A stretch of DNA of 8,197 nucleotides from CAYGVT01 sp964353355 (GTDB lineage Archaea; Thermoplasmatota; DTKX01; GCA-020343715), in contig CAYGVT010000020.1 in the NCBI GenBank assembly GCA_964353355.1, positions 1 through 8,197 of the forward strand, written 5' to 3'. The notes under the pieces are model-generated. The model was given only the letters and a program-made list of their open reading frames with translations. It searched no databases and had not been told where the DNA came from. Shown here piece after piece: positions 1-4,603 of the stretch (the first letter of the stretch is position 1; the number at the start of each line of letters is the position of its first letter). Both the position numbers and the translations under genes were made by a program.

Positions 1-213
1 TATCTCCGTCACCTTCTCCGGGGTATAGTGCGACTCGGGGTACCATGGCTCCAAGGGCGTGGCACGGTGGCACCCGTCGCAGAGGTCGGCATTATGGCCC
101 AACACCCCACATACTTTGCACTGGTACACCTTGAGCGGCCCGCTGCCTTCGGGGGCCGCTGCCGGGGTGGGGCTTACGCTCTCCATGGGGCCACGGCCTG
201 GGCTAGTGTCCAT
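1..213 (-). CDS. Zinc-ribbon protein, partial (runs off left edge)
   Basis: The first 71 codons of a gene that stays open to the window edge. After about 30 low-complexity residues rich in Pro, Ala, Gly and Ser comes a four-cysteine cluster, C32-x2-C35-x9-C45-x2-C48 followed by His49, typical of a small zinc ribbon. The rest (Trp57, Tyr58, Tyr63) continues beyond position 1. The ATG at 213 lies inside the end of the upstream RHH gene, overlapping it by 11 nt, which implies translational coupling and one operon. A second in-frame ATG at 186 is a possible alternative start. The function is unknown; zinc ribbons of this sort bind nucleic acid or protein partners. The four ordered cysteines in an open frame, together with the operon-like overlap, are the support for a real gene. 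Confidence 0.6.
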   Translation of the reverse strand, partial: MDTSPGRGPMESVSPTPAAAPEGSGPLKVYQCKVCGVLGHNADLCDGCHRATPLEPWYPESHYTPEKVTEI

Positions 214-355
214 GTAGTCTGAGGTACTCATCCAAGGCCGCCTTCATGACCGCTGCCCGGGTCAAACCAGACCTCTCGGCACAAACCCGAAGGCGTTCTT
301 TTAGACCGTCGGGCAAGACCAACGCGAACCGCTTTGACACGCTCATGTCTATCAT
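203..355 (-). CDS. Ribbon-helix-helix (CopG/Arc-like) DNA-binding protein
   Basis: A small RHH protein of about 50 residues. The N-terminal stretch SKRFALVLPDGLKERL has the alternating pattern of the DNA-contacting beta strand followed by helix 1. A turn around SGLTRAAV then leads to helix 2, ending in EYLRLHGH. Such proteins bind operators as dimers and often repress their own promoter. Start choice: in-frame ATGs lie at 388, 361, 355 and 346. A TATA-like GGTATATCC (386-378) sits about 27 nt before 355, which fits a leaderless start there; 346 is also possible and 388 would overlap the TATA box. The gene overlaps the downstream zinc-ribbon gene and diverges from the AT-rich gene starting at 428. 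It may control both directions, or act like CopG in a plasmid replicon. Those roles are inferred. Confidence 0.7.
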   Translation of the reverse strand: MIDMSVSKRFALVLPDGLKERLRVCAERSGLTRAAVMKAALDEYLRLHGH

Positions 356-375
356 CGGCATGTATATGTATCCGG

Positions 376-410
376 AAGGATATACCATTCGGAGTCAATC
401 GAAAAATACT
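376..410. promoter_or_regulatory. Divergent promoter region between RHH gene and 247-aa gene
   Basis: An AT-rich patch between divergent genes. GGATATACC (378-386) serves as a TATA box for the minus-strand RHH gene, about 27 nt before the ATG at 355. GAAAAATA (401-408) lies about 23 nt before the plus-strand ATG at 428 and is a weaker TATA candidate. A short shared region like this is a natural operator for the RHH protein, but no clear repeated operator half-sites were seen. Confidence 0.4.
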
Positions 411-427
411 GGCTCAGGAAATGGCAA

Positions 428-1171
428 ATGCCAATCGACACCTTGAAACCTCATCAAAAAATAATGCACGACAAATCGCGAACCTCTGGACCGCAGATTA
501 GAAATGATATCGGTGTACTCTTCGACGAATTAATGGCAACCCGCGAAGAGCTTGCCCGAGCCAAGCAATACTTACATAAGTTTACGATTAGTCAAACCCA
601 TTGGAATGACCCCTGGGGCCAAGTACAGTATAATCTAGACCCCTACTTTGAGAAAGAGCGTCCGGTGCAATCAAAGATGGTCTTTGATGCTATCAAGGCC
701 ACACAGATAGAGAAAATCGAAGAGGCGATTCCCGATCTTGTCAGTCGAATGAATCGACCTAAAGATTTTTTCAATATATGGCATGAGGCTCGATTGGTTT
801 GGGAGGCAATGACCAGCGATGATATAGGTTACGCACGATTCTGCATCAGAACCCCAGACCTAATGAGAGCCACCCGAATCAAGTCCCCCCGAACCTTGAC
901 TAAACCAACGAAATGGTTAGAAGATTATGGCCTCATAAAAATCGGCGGCGGGCGCGGTGGAAGTGGTGAGGGGTTTAGATTCAAGTGGTTTGGTCTAGCT
1001 GACCATTTAGCGTTTTCAGGGGATATTGAATTGCGTGTGAAAGCATATTTCGATATATTTGACCATCCATTCTGGGAAAAACTCTATCTTTCAGTCGAAG
1101 GCAGCGGGCCTCAGGTATTGTCCGTTGTTACCGGCGAAGATAGAGAGAGATTAAAGCGATTGTGGAAATAA
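428..1171 (+). CDS. AT-rich hypothetical protein with possible winged helix
   Basis: A 247-residue protein that I do not recognise. It has no signal peptide or membrane segment. Residues 28-50 form a charged helical stretch, and residues 78-135 are mostly helical and acidic. Residues 140-190 read like a winged helix-turn-helix: SPRTLTKPTKWLEDYGLI resembles a recognition helix, followed by a glycine-rich hairpin (GGGRGGSGEG) and a strand FRFKWFGL as the wing. This suggests DNA binding. Codons favour A/T at third positions, unlike the GC-rich genes to the right, a sign of recent acquisition. It diverges from an RHH gene and is followed by a repeat-rich non-coding region, so a plasmid or element replication protein is a reasonable guess, but no Rep-family motif was identified. 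ATG 428 was chosen because of the AT-rich promoter patch; ATG 464 is an alternative. Confidence 0.6.
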   Translation: MPIDTLKPHQKIMHDKSRTSGPQIRNDIGVLFDELMATREELARAKQYLHKFTISQTHWNDPWGQVQYNLDPYFEKERPVQSKMVFDAIKATQIEKIEEAIPDLVSRMNRPKDFFNIWHEARLVWEAMTSDDIGYARFCIRTPDLMRATRIKSPRTLTKPTKWLEDYGLIKIGGGRGGSGEGFRFKWFGLADHLAFSGDIELRVKAYFDIFDHPFWEKLYLSVEGSGPQVLSVVTGEDRERLKRLWK

Positions 1172-1201
1172 TTGGATTGATGCGCGGCGATGAGGAGCGC
1201 G

Positions 1202-1218
1202 CCCCTCACCGAAGGGGA
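1202..1218 (+). other. Short G/C hairpin before the repeat region
   Basis: CCCCT (1202-1206) pairs with AGGGG (1213-1217) across a six-base loop, about 30 nt after the stop of the AT-rich gene. No T-run follows, so a terminator role is unclear. A G-rich run continues to 1225 and leads into the inverted repeat. Confidence 0.3.
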
Positions 1219-1224
1219 GGGGGG

Positions 1225-1327
1225 GCGTGTCACCGTGTAGGGCGTGTAGCTATTTCCATATCTTTTTTATCACGCGCGCGCATGGAAAAGTCCTAGAATC
1301 ACCGACACGGGCGACACGGCGACACGC
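1225..1327. repeat. Inverted repeat with three CGTGT boxes per arm (iteron-like)
   Basis: The left arm (1225-1249) carries CGTGT at 1226, 1234 and 1243. The right arm (1303-1327) carries ACACG at 1305, 1314 and 1322. Box spacing is 8 then 9 on the left and 9 then 8 on the right, so the two arms mirror each other; 20 of 25 arm bases pair. The 53-nt spacer holds a T-rich run and a nested inverted repeat, TTTCCAT (1253-1259) with ATGGAAA (1282-1288). A further CGTGTC occurs at 1352. The geometry suggests a multi-site protein-binding locus such as a replication origin, a partition site or a recombination site. Confidence 0.6.
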
Positions 1328-1364
1328 TCTCGCGCTCTCCCATGACCCTCCCGTGTCTTTACCA

Positions 1365-1448
1365 TGCATTTTGCATGTTTTTTGCATAGGTTATGCATGT
1401 TATTCACATATTCTTGCGCATTTTCGTGCCTACGCTAACATTTTCGCA
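1365..1448. repeat. TGCAT box array, mostly 11-bp spacing
   Basis: TGCAT occurs at 1365, 1372, 1383 and 1394 (steps of 7, 11 and 11). The 11-bp period seems to continue in decayed form: CACAT at 1405, GCGCA at 1416, TGCCT at 1427. A CGCAT at 1445 is out of that register. The stretch is T-rich on the plus strand compared with its flanks. Spacing near one helical turn places the boxes on the same DNA face, as in iterons, cooperative operators or bent DNA. It lies in the non-coding gap (1172-1517) between the AT-rich gene and the antitoxin gene; apart from the two repeat structures and short hairpins I see no gene there. Confidence 0.5.
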
Positions 1449-1485
1449 TAATAATGGCGGCCCATGACGGTCCATGGTTTTCCCG

Positions 1486-1499
1486 ACCGCTCGCGCGGT
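1486..1499 (-). other. Small hairpin downstream of antitoxin gene
   Basis: ACCGC (1486-1490) and GCGGT (1495-1499) pair around TCGC, about 20 nt past the antitoxin stop on the minus strand. On that strand it is followed by CGGGAAAACC rather than a T-run, so it is at best a weak terminator candidate. Confidence 0.25.
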
Positions 1500-1517
1500 G
1501 TAAAACGCGCCCCCCGC

Positions 1518-1688
1518 CTACCGGGAAATCTTCCGCTGTTCGAGCCACCGGCGGAAGGCGTCCGACCAGCTCTCGCCCCCGTTCCGGAATTGGTTGATTT
1601 CCTTGTAAACGTCCAGCTCGATGGCGATGTTCTTGTAAGGGCGGGGCACGTCGGCAGCATCGGGGTTCTCATTATTTGCGTTTGCCAT
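1518..1688 (-). CDS. VapB-like antitoxin (orphan)
   Basis: A 56-residue protein. The segment from about residue 19, KNIAIELDVYKEINQF, then RNGGESWSDAFRRWLEQR, matches the pattern of the archaeal VapB antitoxin family PF02697: strand, helix, G-E-S-x-S-D, then a second helix. Family members bind a PIN-domain RNase toxin and their own promoter. The start at 1688 is well supported: TTATAA (1712-1717) lies about 26 nt upstream, implying leaderless transcription. The frame stays open further upstream to an ATG at 1889, but that extension has no protein-like character and would contain the TATA box. No PIN toxin gene lies downstream; the next bases are the repeat region. It is therefore an orphan antitoxin, or works with a toxin elsewhere. 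Confidence 0.7.
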   Translation of the reverse strand: MANANNENPDAADVPRPYKNIAIELDVYKEINQFRNGGESWSDAFRRWLEQRKISR

Positions 1689-1709
1689 GACAGTCGCAAC
1701 ATTCACGAA

Positions 1710-1724
1710 AGTTATAAATGTTAT
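1710..1724 (-). promoter_or_regulatory. TATA box of the VapB-like gene
   Basis: On the minus strand the sequence reads AACATTTATAAC, centred about 26 nt before the ATG at 1688. This matches an archaeal TATA element with A-rich bases upstream (BRE-like) and fits a leaderless mRNA. Confidence 0.65.
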
Positions 1725-1744
1725 GACGCCCCTGTTGGAGCTTG

Positions 1745-1761
1745 CCGGGCAGGGTGCCCGG
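1745..1761 (+). promoter_or_regulatory. Perfect hairpin before 127-aa gene
   Basis: CCGGGCA (1745-1751), a GGG loop, then TGCCCGG (1755-1761): a perfect 7-bp inverted repeat between the divergent antitoxin and 127-aa genes. It ends at the Shine-Dalgarno-like GGTGGAG and 12 nt before the ATG at 1774. It could be an operator for the antitoxin or a leader hairpin affecting translation. Confidence 0.4.
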
Positions 1762-1773
1762 TGGAGTGAATGA

Positions 1774-2157
1774 ATGACCGACACGAATGCGGAGGGCGGG
1801 GAGTACCCGCCCCAGGTAGTGCGCATAGGCTTTGATGGTGCGACGGTGCCCATGCGGTTCTGTGGCCGCGAGATCCATGAGGCGAGCAACCACTCGCATG
1901 AGGGGCCTAACCAGAACCGGTGGCATGACTGGACCCTCTACCGGGTCGCGAAGGGCTACAGGGTGCTCGACGCCTATCATACCCAGTGGCAGGGCGAGGC
2001 GGGCCACTCAAGGCTGAGCCGGACGATCGACGCCAAGGGCGTGGCCCTCGACTACCCTGCCCTCATGCACTCGGCGCTAGAGGCCGGAGTCATCACCGAG
2101 GCGGAGGCCGCCCTCGATGCCGATGCGGGCGAGGGCGAGGTGCTAGAGGCCGAGTGA
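1774..2157 (+). CDS. Hypothetical 127-aa acidic protein
   Basis: I do not recognise a family. Residues 14-75 look like a small beta-rich fold: VVRIGFDGATVPM, a polar loop rich in His and Asn (35-50), then WHDWTLYRVAKGYRVLDAYHTQWQGE (given here in two parts: residues 50-61 and 62-75), whose W-x-x-W-x-LYR and YHTQWQGE pieces are the most distinctive. Residues 92-106 form a helix and the tail (107-127) is very acidic (Asp/Glu/Ala). The GGTGGAG motif at 1760-1766 is a fair ribosome-binding site for ATG 1774; an out-of-frame ATG at 1770 precedes it. Third-position G/C bias supports real coding. It has its own terminator at 2168-2196 and looks monocistronic. Lack of membrane segments suggests a cytoplasmic protein. 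Confidence 0.65.
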   Translation: MTDTNAEGGEYPPQVVRIGFDGATVPMRFCGREIHEASNHSHEGPNQNRWHDWTLYRVAKGYRVLDAYHTQWQGEAGHSRLSRTIDAKGVALDYPALMHSALEAGVITEAEAALDADAGEGEVLEAE

Positions 2158-2167
2158 GGGCCGCACC

Positions 2168-2196
2168 GGGGGCCGCAAGGCCCCCACCCTCTTTTT
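2168..2196 (+). terminator. Hairpin with GCAA tetraloop and T-run
   Basis: GGGGGCC (2168-2174) pairs perfectly with GGCCCCC (2179-2185) around GCAA, a GNRA-type loop. It is followed by ACCCTC and five T residues (2192-2196). It begins 10 nt after the stop of the 127-aa gene. T-runs terminate archaeal transcription; the added stable hairpin makes this look like a bacterial intrinsic terminator. Confidence 0.7.
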
Positions 2197-2426
2197 ATTG
2201 GTGAGGTAGAAACCCCAGAAAATGGGTAAAATAGAATATCATAATCGAGTGAGTATCAAACCCTTCGAAAAGAACCCAATATCCATGTTCAGAATAAGGG
2301 TTGTGCGCCGTTCTCCCCGGATGAGAAGTTCCACCAGCACGCCCGGGCGGGCGAACGTTCACCATTCGGAGAACAACCTAGGCATCCCTTTTCTACCCCA
2401 CGCCAATAGTATGGTGGGAGAAGGCG
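2197..2426. other. Non-coding stretch with possible SD-sequestering hairpin
   Basis: No convincing gene. Positions 2217-2245 are AT-rich and may hold a promoter. GTTCTCC (2310-2316) and GGAGAAC (2368-2374) form a distant inverted repeat. Just before the microprotein gene, TTCTACCCCAC (2391-2401) can pair with GTGGGAGAA (2414-2422), with a 2-nt bulge and 12-nt loop. This would hide the GGTGGGAG ribosome-binding site. Confidence 0.35.
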
Positions 2427-2525
2427 ATGAACGAATCCCAGACCTACAGGCTCTCCGAGGATGGGGAGTTCGTCAAGGTGGTCGGGGACCGCTTCGAGTA
2501 CACGGGCTTGTACTACGTCAACTGA
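2427..2525 (+). CDS. 32-aa microprotein
   Basis: A short gene running from ATG 2427 to TGA 2525. The product is MNESQTYRLSEDGEFVKVV followed by GDRFEYTGLYYVN. It is soluble, rich in Tyr, Phe and Val with alternating charge, and could form a small beta hairpin or sheet. Support: a strong ribosome-binding site (GGTGGGAGAAGG, 2413-2424) at good spacing, very like the one before the RHH gene at 6074; nearly all codons end in G or C as in the neighbouring real genes; and the composition is protein-like. The leader may fold over the ribosome-binding site. No family is recognised. It lies alone between a terminator and the 3' end of kptA on the other strand. Confidence 0.5.
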   Translation: MNESQTYRLSEDGEFVKVVGDRFEYTGLYYVN

Positions 2526-2616
2526 AATCGCGTAGCGCCCGCCGTCCGACCCGTTCAGGCCTTATGCCAGTATCCCCCTGGGACGCCTTCTGGGCACCTG
2601 CCTGTTCGCGGCTTGG

Positions 2617-2634
2617 CCATGGCCATGGTCATGG
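2617..2634. repeat. Three tandem 6-bp CATGGC-like units
   Basis: CCATGG, CCATGG and TCATGG follow each other at 2617-2634, between the microprotein gene and the end of kptA. They are flanked by an 8-bp perfect inverted repeat, GTTCGCGG (2604-2611) and CCGCGAAC (2653-2660). The stretch 2526-2693 has no other gene-like content. The role is unknown; it may be the converging 3' region of two transcripts. Confidence 0.4.
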
Positions 2635-2693
2635 ACATCACCCTGGACGTCACCGCGAACGGTGGCCGACCGCCGCCCGGGACGGGTCGCCGG

Positions 2694-3512
2694 TCATTCC
2701 TCTTCGTCGCCCATCCGTTCCCGTCGGTCAGGGGCATCGGTGATCGGCGGCGGGGGTGGCACGAACCCCTCTGGGGTCAGCGCTCGGCTGACGAAGTCCG
2801 GGGGCACGCCACGGGCCACGAAGACGGTGGGCCCAGCCTGCCCGATGTAGACGTCCGCGAGCATGGCCGCGGCGGCGTCGACCTCGAGTATCTGCGGGTC
2901 CTCGGTCCGGTGGACGCCCGCGTTGTAGGCGTCCTCGAAGGTCTTGGAGAGGTGCACGTACCGCCGGTCCGTCGGGGTGATGCCGTTCTCCAGGAGGATG
3001 TCGACCTCCTCCTGGGTGGCCGGGTAGTAGAGGCTCTGGGGGACCTCGTCGGAGGGATGGTCGAGCTCGACGTCCACGCTGTGGCCGTAGGTGGCGCGGA
3101 TCTGGTTCTCGACGACCTGGTATCGGCCCTTCCCGTCCGTCTCGGCGAGGGCCCTGATGTGATGGGGACGGAGCCAGTGGAGATTGCGCTTTCGGGCCTT
3201 GATGGCGGATGCCAGGTCTCGGATGTCGACCCAGCCGTTGAGGTCCATGTCGAGGTCGAACTTCTCCGGGAAGTGCCGCAGCACCCCCGCGAGGATGCGG
3301 CTGAGGCTGTTCATCTCCTCCTCGCTCATGAGGAACTTGCCCTCGTCGCCGCACGTGGGGCACGTCTCCCCCCTGAAGCTGCCGTGCTCGTTGCATGACT
3401 TGAGCGTACCATCACGTCCTGGGCGCGGCCCCTGGGAACGCGCCTTCTCGTGGGTAAGAGGCCCTGGGTGCTTATAAGGCTTTTCGGACGGGGAGGGTGC
3501 GTCCGTGGGCAC
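2694..3512 (-). CDS. kptA: RNA 2'-phosphotransferase (Tpt1/KptA)
   Basis: Tpt1/KptA enzymes transfer an internal RNA 2'-phosphate to NAD+, giving ADP-ribose 1''-2''-cyclic phosphate. The archaeal form is clear: a zinc ribbon CNEHGSFRGETCPTCG (C-x2-H...C-x2-C), then LSRILAGVLRHFPE with the family Arg-His pair, NGWVDIRDLA, LRPHHIRALAETDGKGRY, IRATYGHSVDVEL and RRYVHLSKTFEDA. The canonical LYHGT is LYYPA here. A Pro-rich, acidic tail (VPPPPPITDAPDRRERMGDEEE in part) follows. The start is unresolved. The in-frame GTG at 3512, 5 nt after the dtdA stop, is used here. The first in-frame ATG inside the body (3329) would lose the zinc ribbon. A TATA box at 3472-3477 and poor codon bias before 3396 point to a start near 3400, where no in-frame start codon exists. 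In archaea the physiological substrate is uncertain. Confidence 0.85.
   Translation of the reverse strand: MPTDAPSPSEKPYKHPGPLTHEKARSQGPRPGRDGTLKSCNEHGSFRGETCPTCGDEGKFLMSEEEMNSLSRILAGVLRHFPEKFDLDMDLNGWVDIRDLASAIKARKRNLHWLRPHHIRALAETDGKGRYQVVENQIRATYGHSVDVELDHPSDEVPQSLYYPATQEEVDILLENGITPTDRRYVHLSKTFEDAYNAGVHRTEDPQILEVDAAAAMLADVYIGQAGPTVFVARGVPPDFVSRALTPEGFVPPPPPITDAPDRRERMGDEEE
3470..3478 (-). promoter_or_regulatory. Probable TATA box of kptA
   Basis: CCTTATAAGC on the minus strand, in a GC-rich setting, predicts transcription start near 3448. That lies downstream of the GTG at 3512, which is why the kptA start is doubtful. Confidence 0.5.
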
Positions 3513-3517
3513 CAGGC

Positions 3518-4435
3518 TCAGGGAGCGGGCCCGCCCACCCCACGCCTTGCCTCCGGAGGCCTGCACGGGGGTGCGTGCTCGCCTGGGAGGTCAGGGAGGT
3601 CGCGCTCGCGCACGGAGCGCATGCCCATCGACTCGAAGAATGTCGTCAGTCGGTCAAGCTCCTCCGCGCGAATGGTCTTGCGGTGGAAGTAGACGAGCCT
3701 CGCCTCGCACGTGTAGTCGAGCATCTCCTCCATGATGCGCTCGCCGATGCTGCTGATGGCATGCCCCGGGATGATGTGCGAGTAGGAGACGGCCTTGCGC
3801 AGCGCGAGCTCCGTGTGGCGGGGCGCGTAGTGGCCCCCGCCGACGCCCAGCATGACCTGGCCTACGCCCTCCGCGTCGAGACCAAGGACGGCCGAGGCGA
3901 CCACCTCGGCGGCCGCGCGGTCGGGCCAGGCCGACTCGTCCGAGCCTATCTCGATGAAGAAGGTGGGGGTGTTGAGGTAGGGGCCGTGGTGCGTGACCTC
4001 GAAGCTGACCTTGTGGGGCAGCCCCCGCTCGCGGGCGAGGGCGTCCATCGCGCGGAGGGCCTGGGTCATGGCGCCCGGGAAGGCGTGCACGAGCTGGCGG
4101 AAGTAGCCGCCGTAGAGCGCGTGCGAGAAGTTGCCGATGGGATGCACCGTGAGCGATGGCATGCCGGACGTGGCGCTGTGGCGCGAGAGGTAGATGACGC
4201 CCTCGGGCCTTGTGCCCGTTCTCTGGAAGAACTCGGAATCCACGTTGTTCCGGTAGAGCGCGTCGTCGGCGATGGTGACCAGATGCATCCCGTGGCCTGC
4301 GTGCATGGGGTGGCCGTCGAACTGCCCCCCCTGCACGAAGGCCCCGCGCTCTATCATACGGTCGCGGATGTTCACGGCCGCGACGTCCTTCGCGGACGCC
4401 ACGACGAGCACGTCCCTCAGAGGCCCACCTGCCAT
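3518..4435 (-). CDS. dtdA: D-aminoacyl-tRNA deacylase, DTD2/GEK1 type
   Basis: DTD2 hydrolyses D-amino acids from mischarged tRNA and also clears aldehyde-modified aminoacyl-tRNA, protecting translation in archaea and plants. The 305-residue product has the family motifs in order: SRHSA (84-88), HPIGN (98-102), HHGPYLNTPTFFIEIGS (149-165), GVGGGHYAPRHT (197-208) and GHAIS (224-228). The invariant histidines probably form the metal-dependent active site. Residues 280-305 are a Pro/Arg-rich extension after the fold. ATG 4435 is supported by a TATA-like element at 4454-4461, about 23 nt upstream, giving a leaderless mRNA. The stop is 5 nt before a GTG that could start kptA, so some read-through into kptA is possible. 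Both enzymes act on RNA/tRNA, so the pairing makes sense as an RNA-quality group. Confidence 0.93.
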   Translation of the reverse strand: MAGGPLRDVLVVASAKDVAAVNIRDRMIERGAFVQGGQFDGHPMHAGHGMHLVTIADDALYRNNVDSEFFQRTGTRPEGVIYLSRHSATSGMPSLTVHPIGNFSHALYGGYFRQLVHAFPGAMTQALRAMDALARERGLPHKVSFEVTHHGPYLNTPTFFIEIGSDESAWPDRAAAEVVASAVLGLDAEGVGQVMLGVGGGHYAPRHTELALRKAVSYSHIIPGHAISSIGERIMEEMLDYTCEARLVYFHRKTIRAEELDRLTTFFESMGMRSVRERDLPDLPGEHAPPCRPPEARRGVGGPAP

Positions 4436-4451
4436 GAATAACTATGGAGTC

Positions 4452-4462
4452 TGCATAAATAC
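4452..4462 (-). promoter_or_regulatory. TATA box of dtdA
   Basis: GTATTTATGC on the minus strand is centred about 23 nt before ATG 4435. It stands out in an otherwise GC-rich gap and fits leaderless initiation. Confidence 0.55.
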
Positions 4463-4508
4463 GTTCCCCTTGCGCCGCCTGGGCGAGAGCAGGGGCCCGC
4501 CCAATTGT

Positions 4509-4540
4509 CAGGGGCGCCGACCTCCCAGCCGACGCCCCTG
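4509..4540. other. Hairpin in ftsZ-like/dtdA gap
   Basis: CAGGGGCG (4509-4516) pairs with CGCCCCTG (4533-4540); after one mismatch CG (4518-4519) pairs with CG (4530-4531). It lies about 65 nt beyond the ftsZ-like stop in the direction of transcription. No T-run follows on the minus strand. It may end the transcript or be a processed 3' structure. The rest of 4436-4603 shows no gene. Confidence 0.35.
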
Positions 4541-4603
4541 GGGCAGGACCCGTGAGATGCAGGCCCCGGGGCGGTGCGCTCAGACCTGGCCAAGTCCACC
4601 TGG

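Noticed and set aside
421..501. 26-codon frame from ATG 421 ahead of the 247-aa gene
   Set aside because: It overlaps the larger gene in another frame and has no ribosome-binding site; the larger frame is better supported.
1225..1448. CRISPR array
   Set aside because: The repeated units are 5-7 bp boxes with very short spacing and no 25-40 nt repeat-spacer pattern.
2222..2743. 173-codon plus-strand frame across the microprotein
   Set aside because: It has no consistent codon bias, runs through the microprotein in a different frame and ends inside kptA.
2613..3398. 261-codon plus-strand frame opposite kptA
   Set aside because: It is antisense to a well-supported kptA; no recognisable motifs, and its start falls in the CATGGC repeats.
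3497..4441. 314-codon plus-strand frame opposite dtdA
   Set aside because: It mirrors the codon bias of dtdA and its composition is Val/Glu/His/Arg-rich without family motifs.
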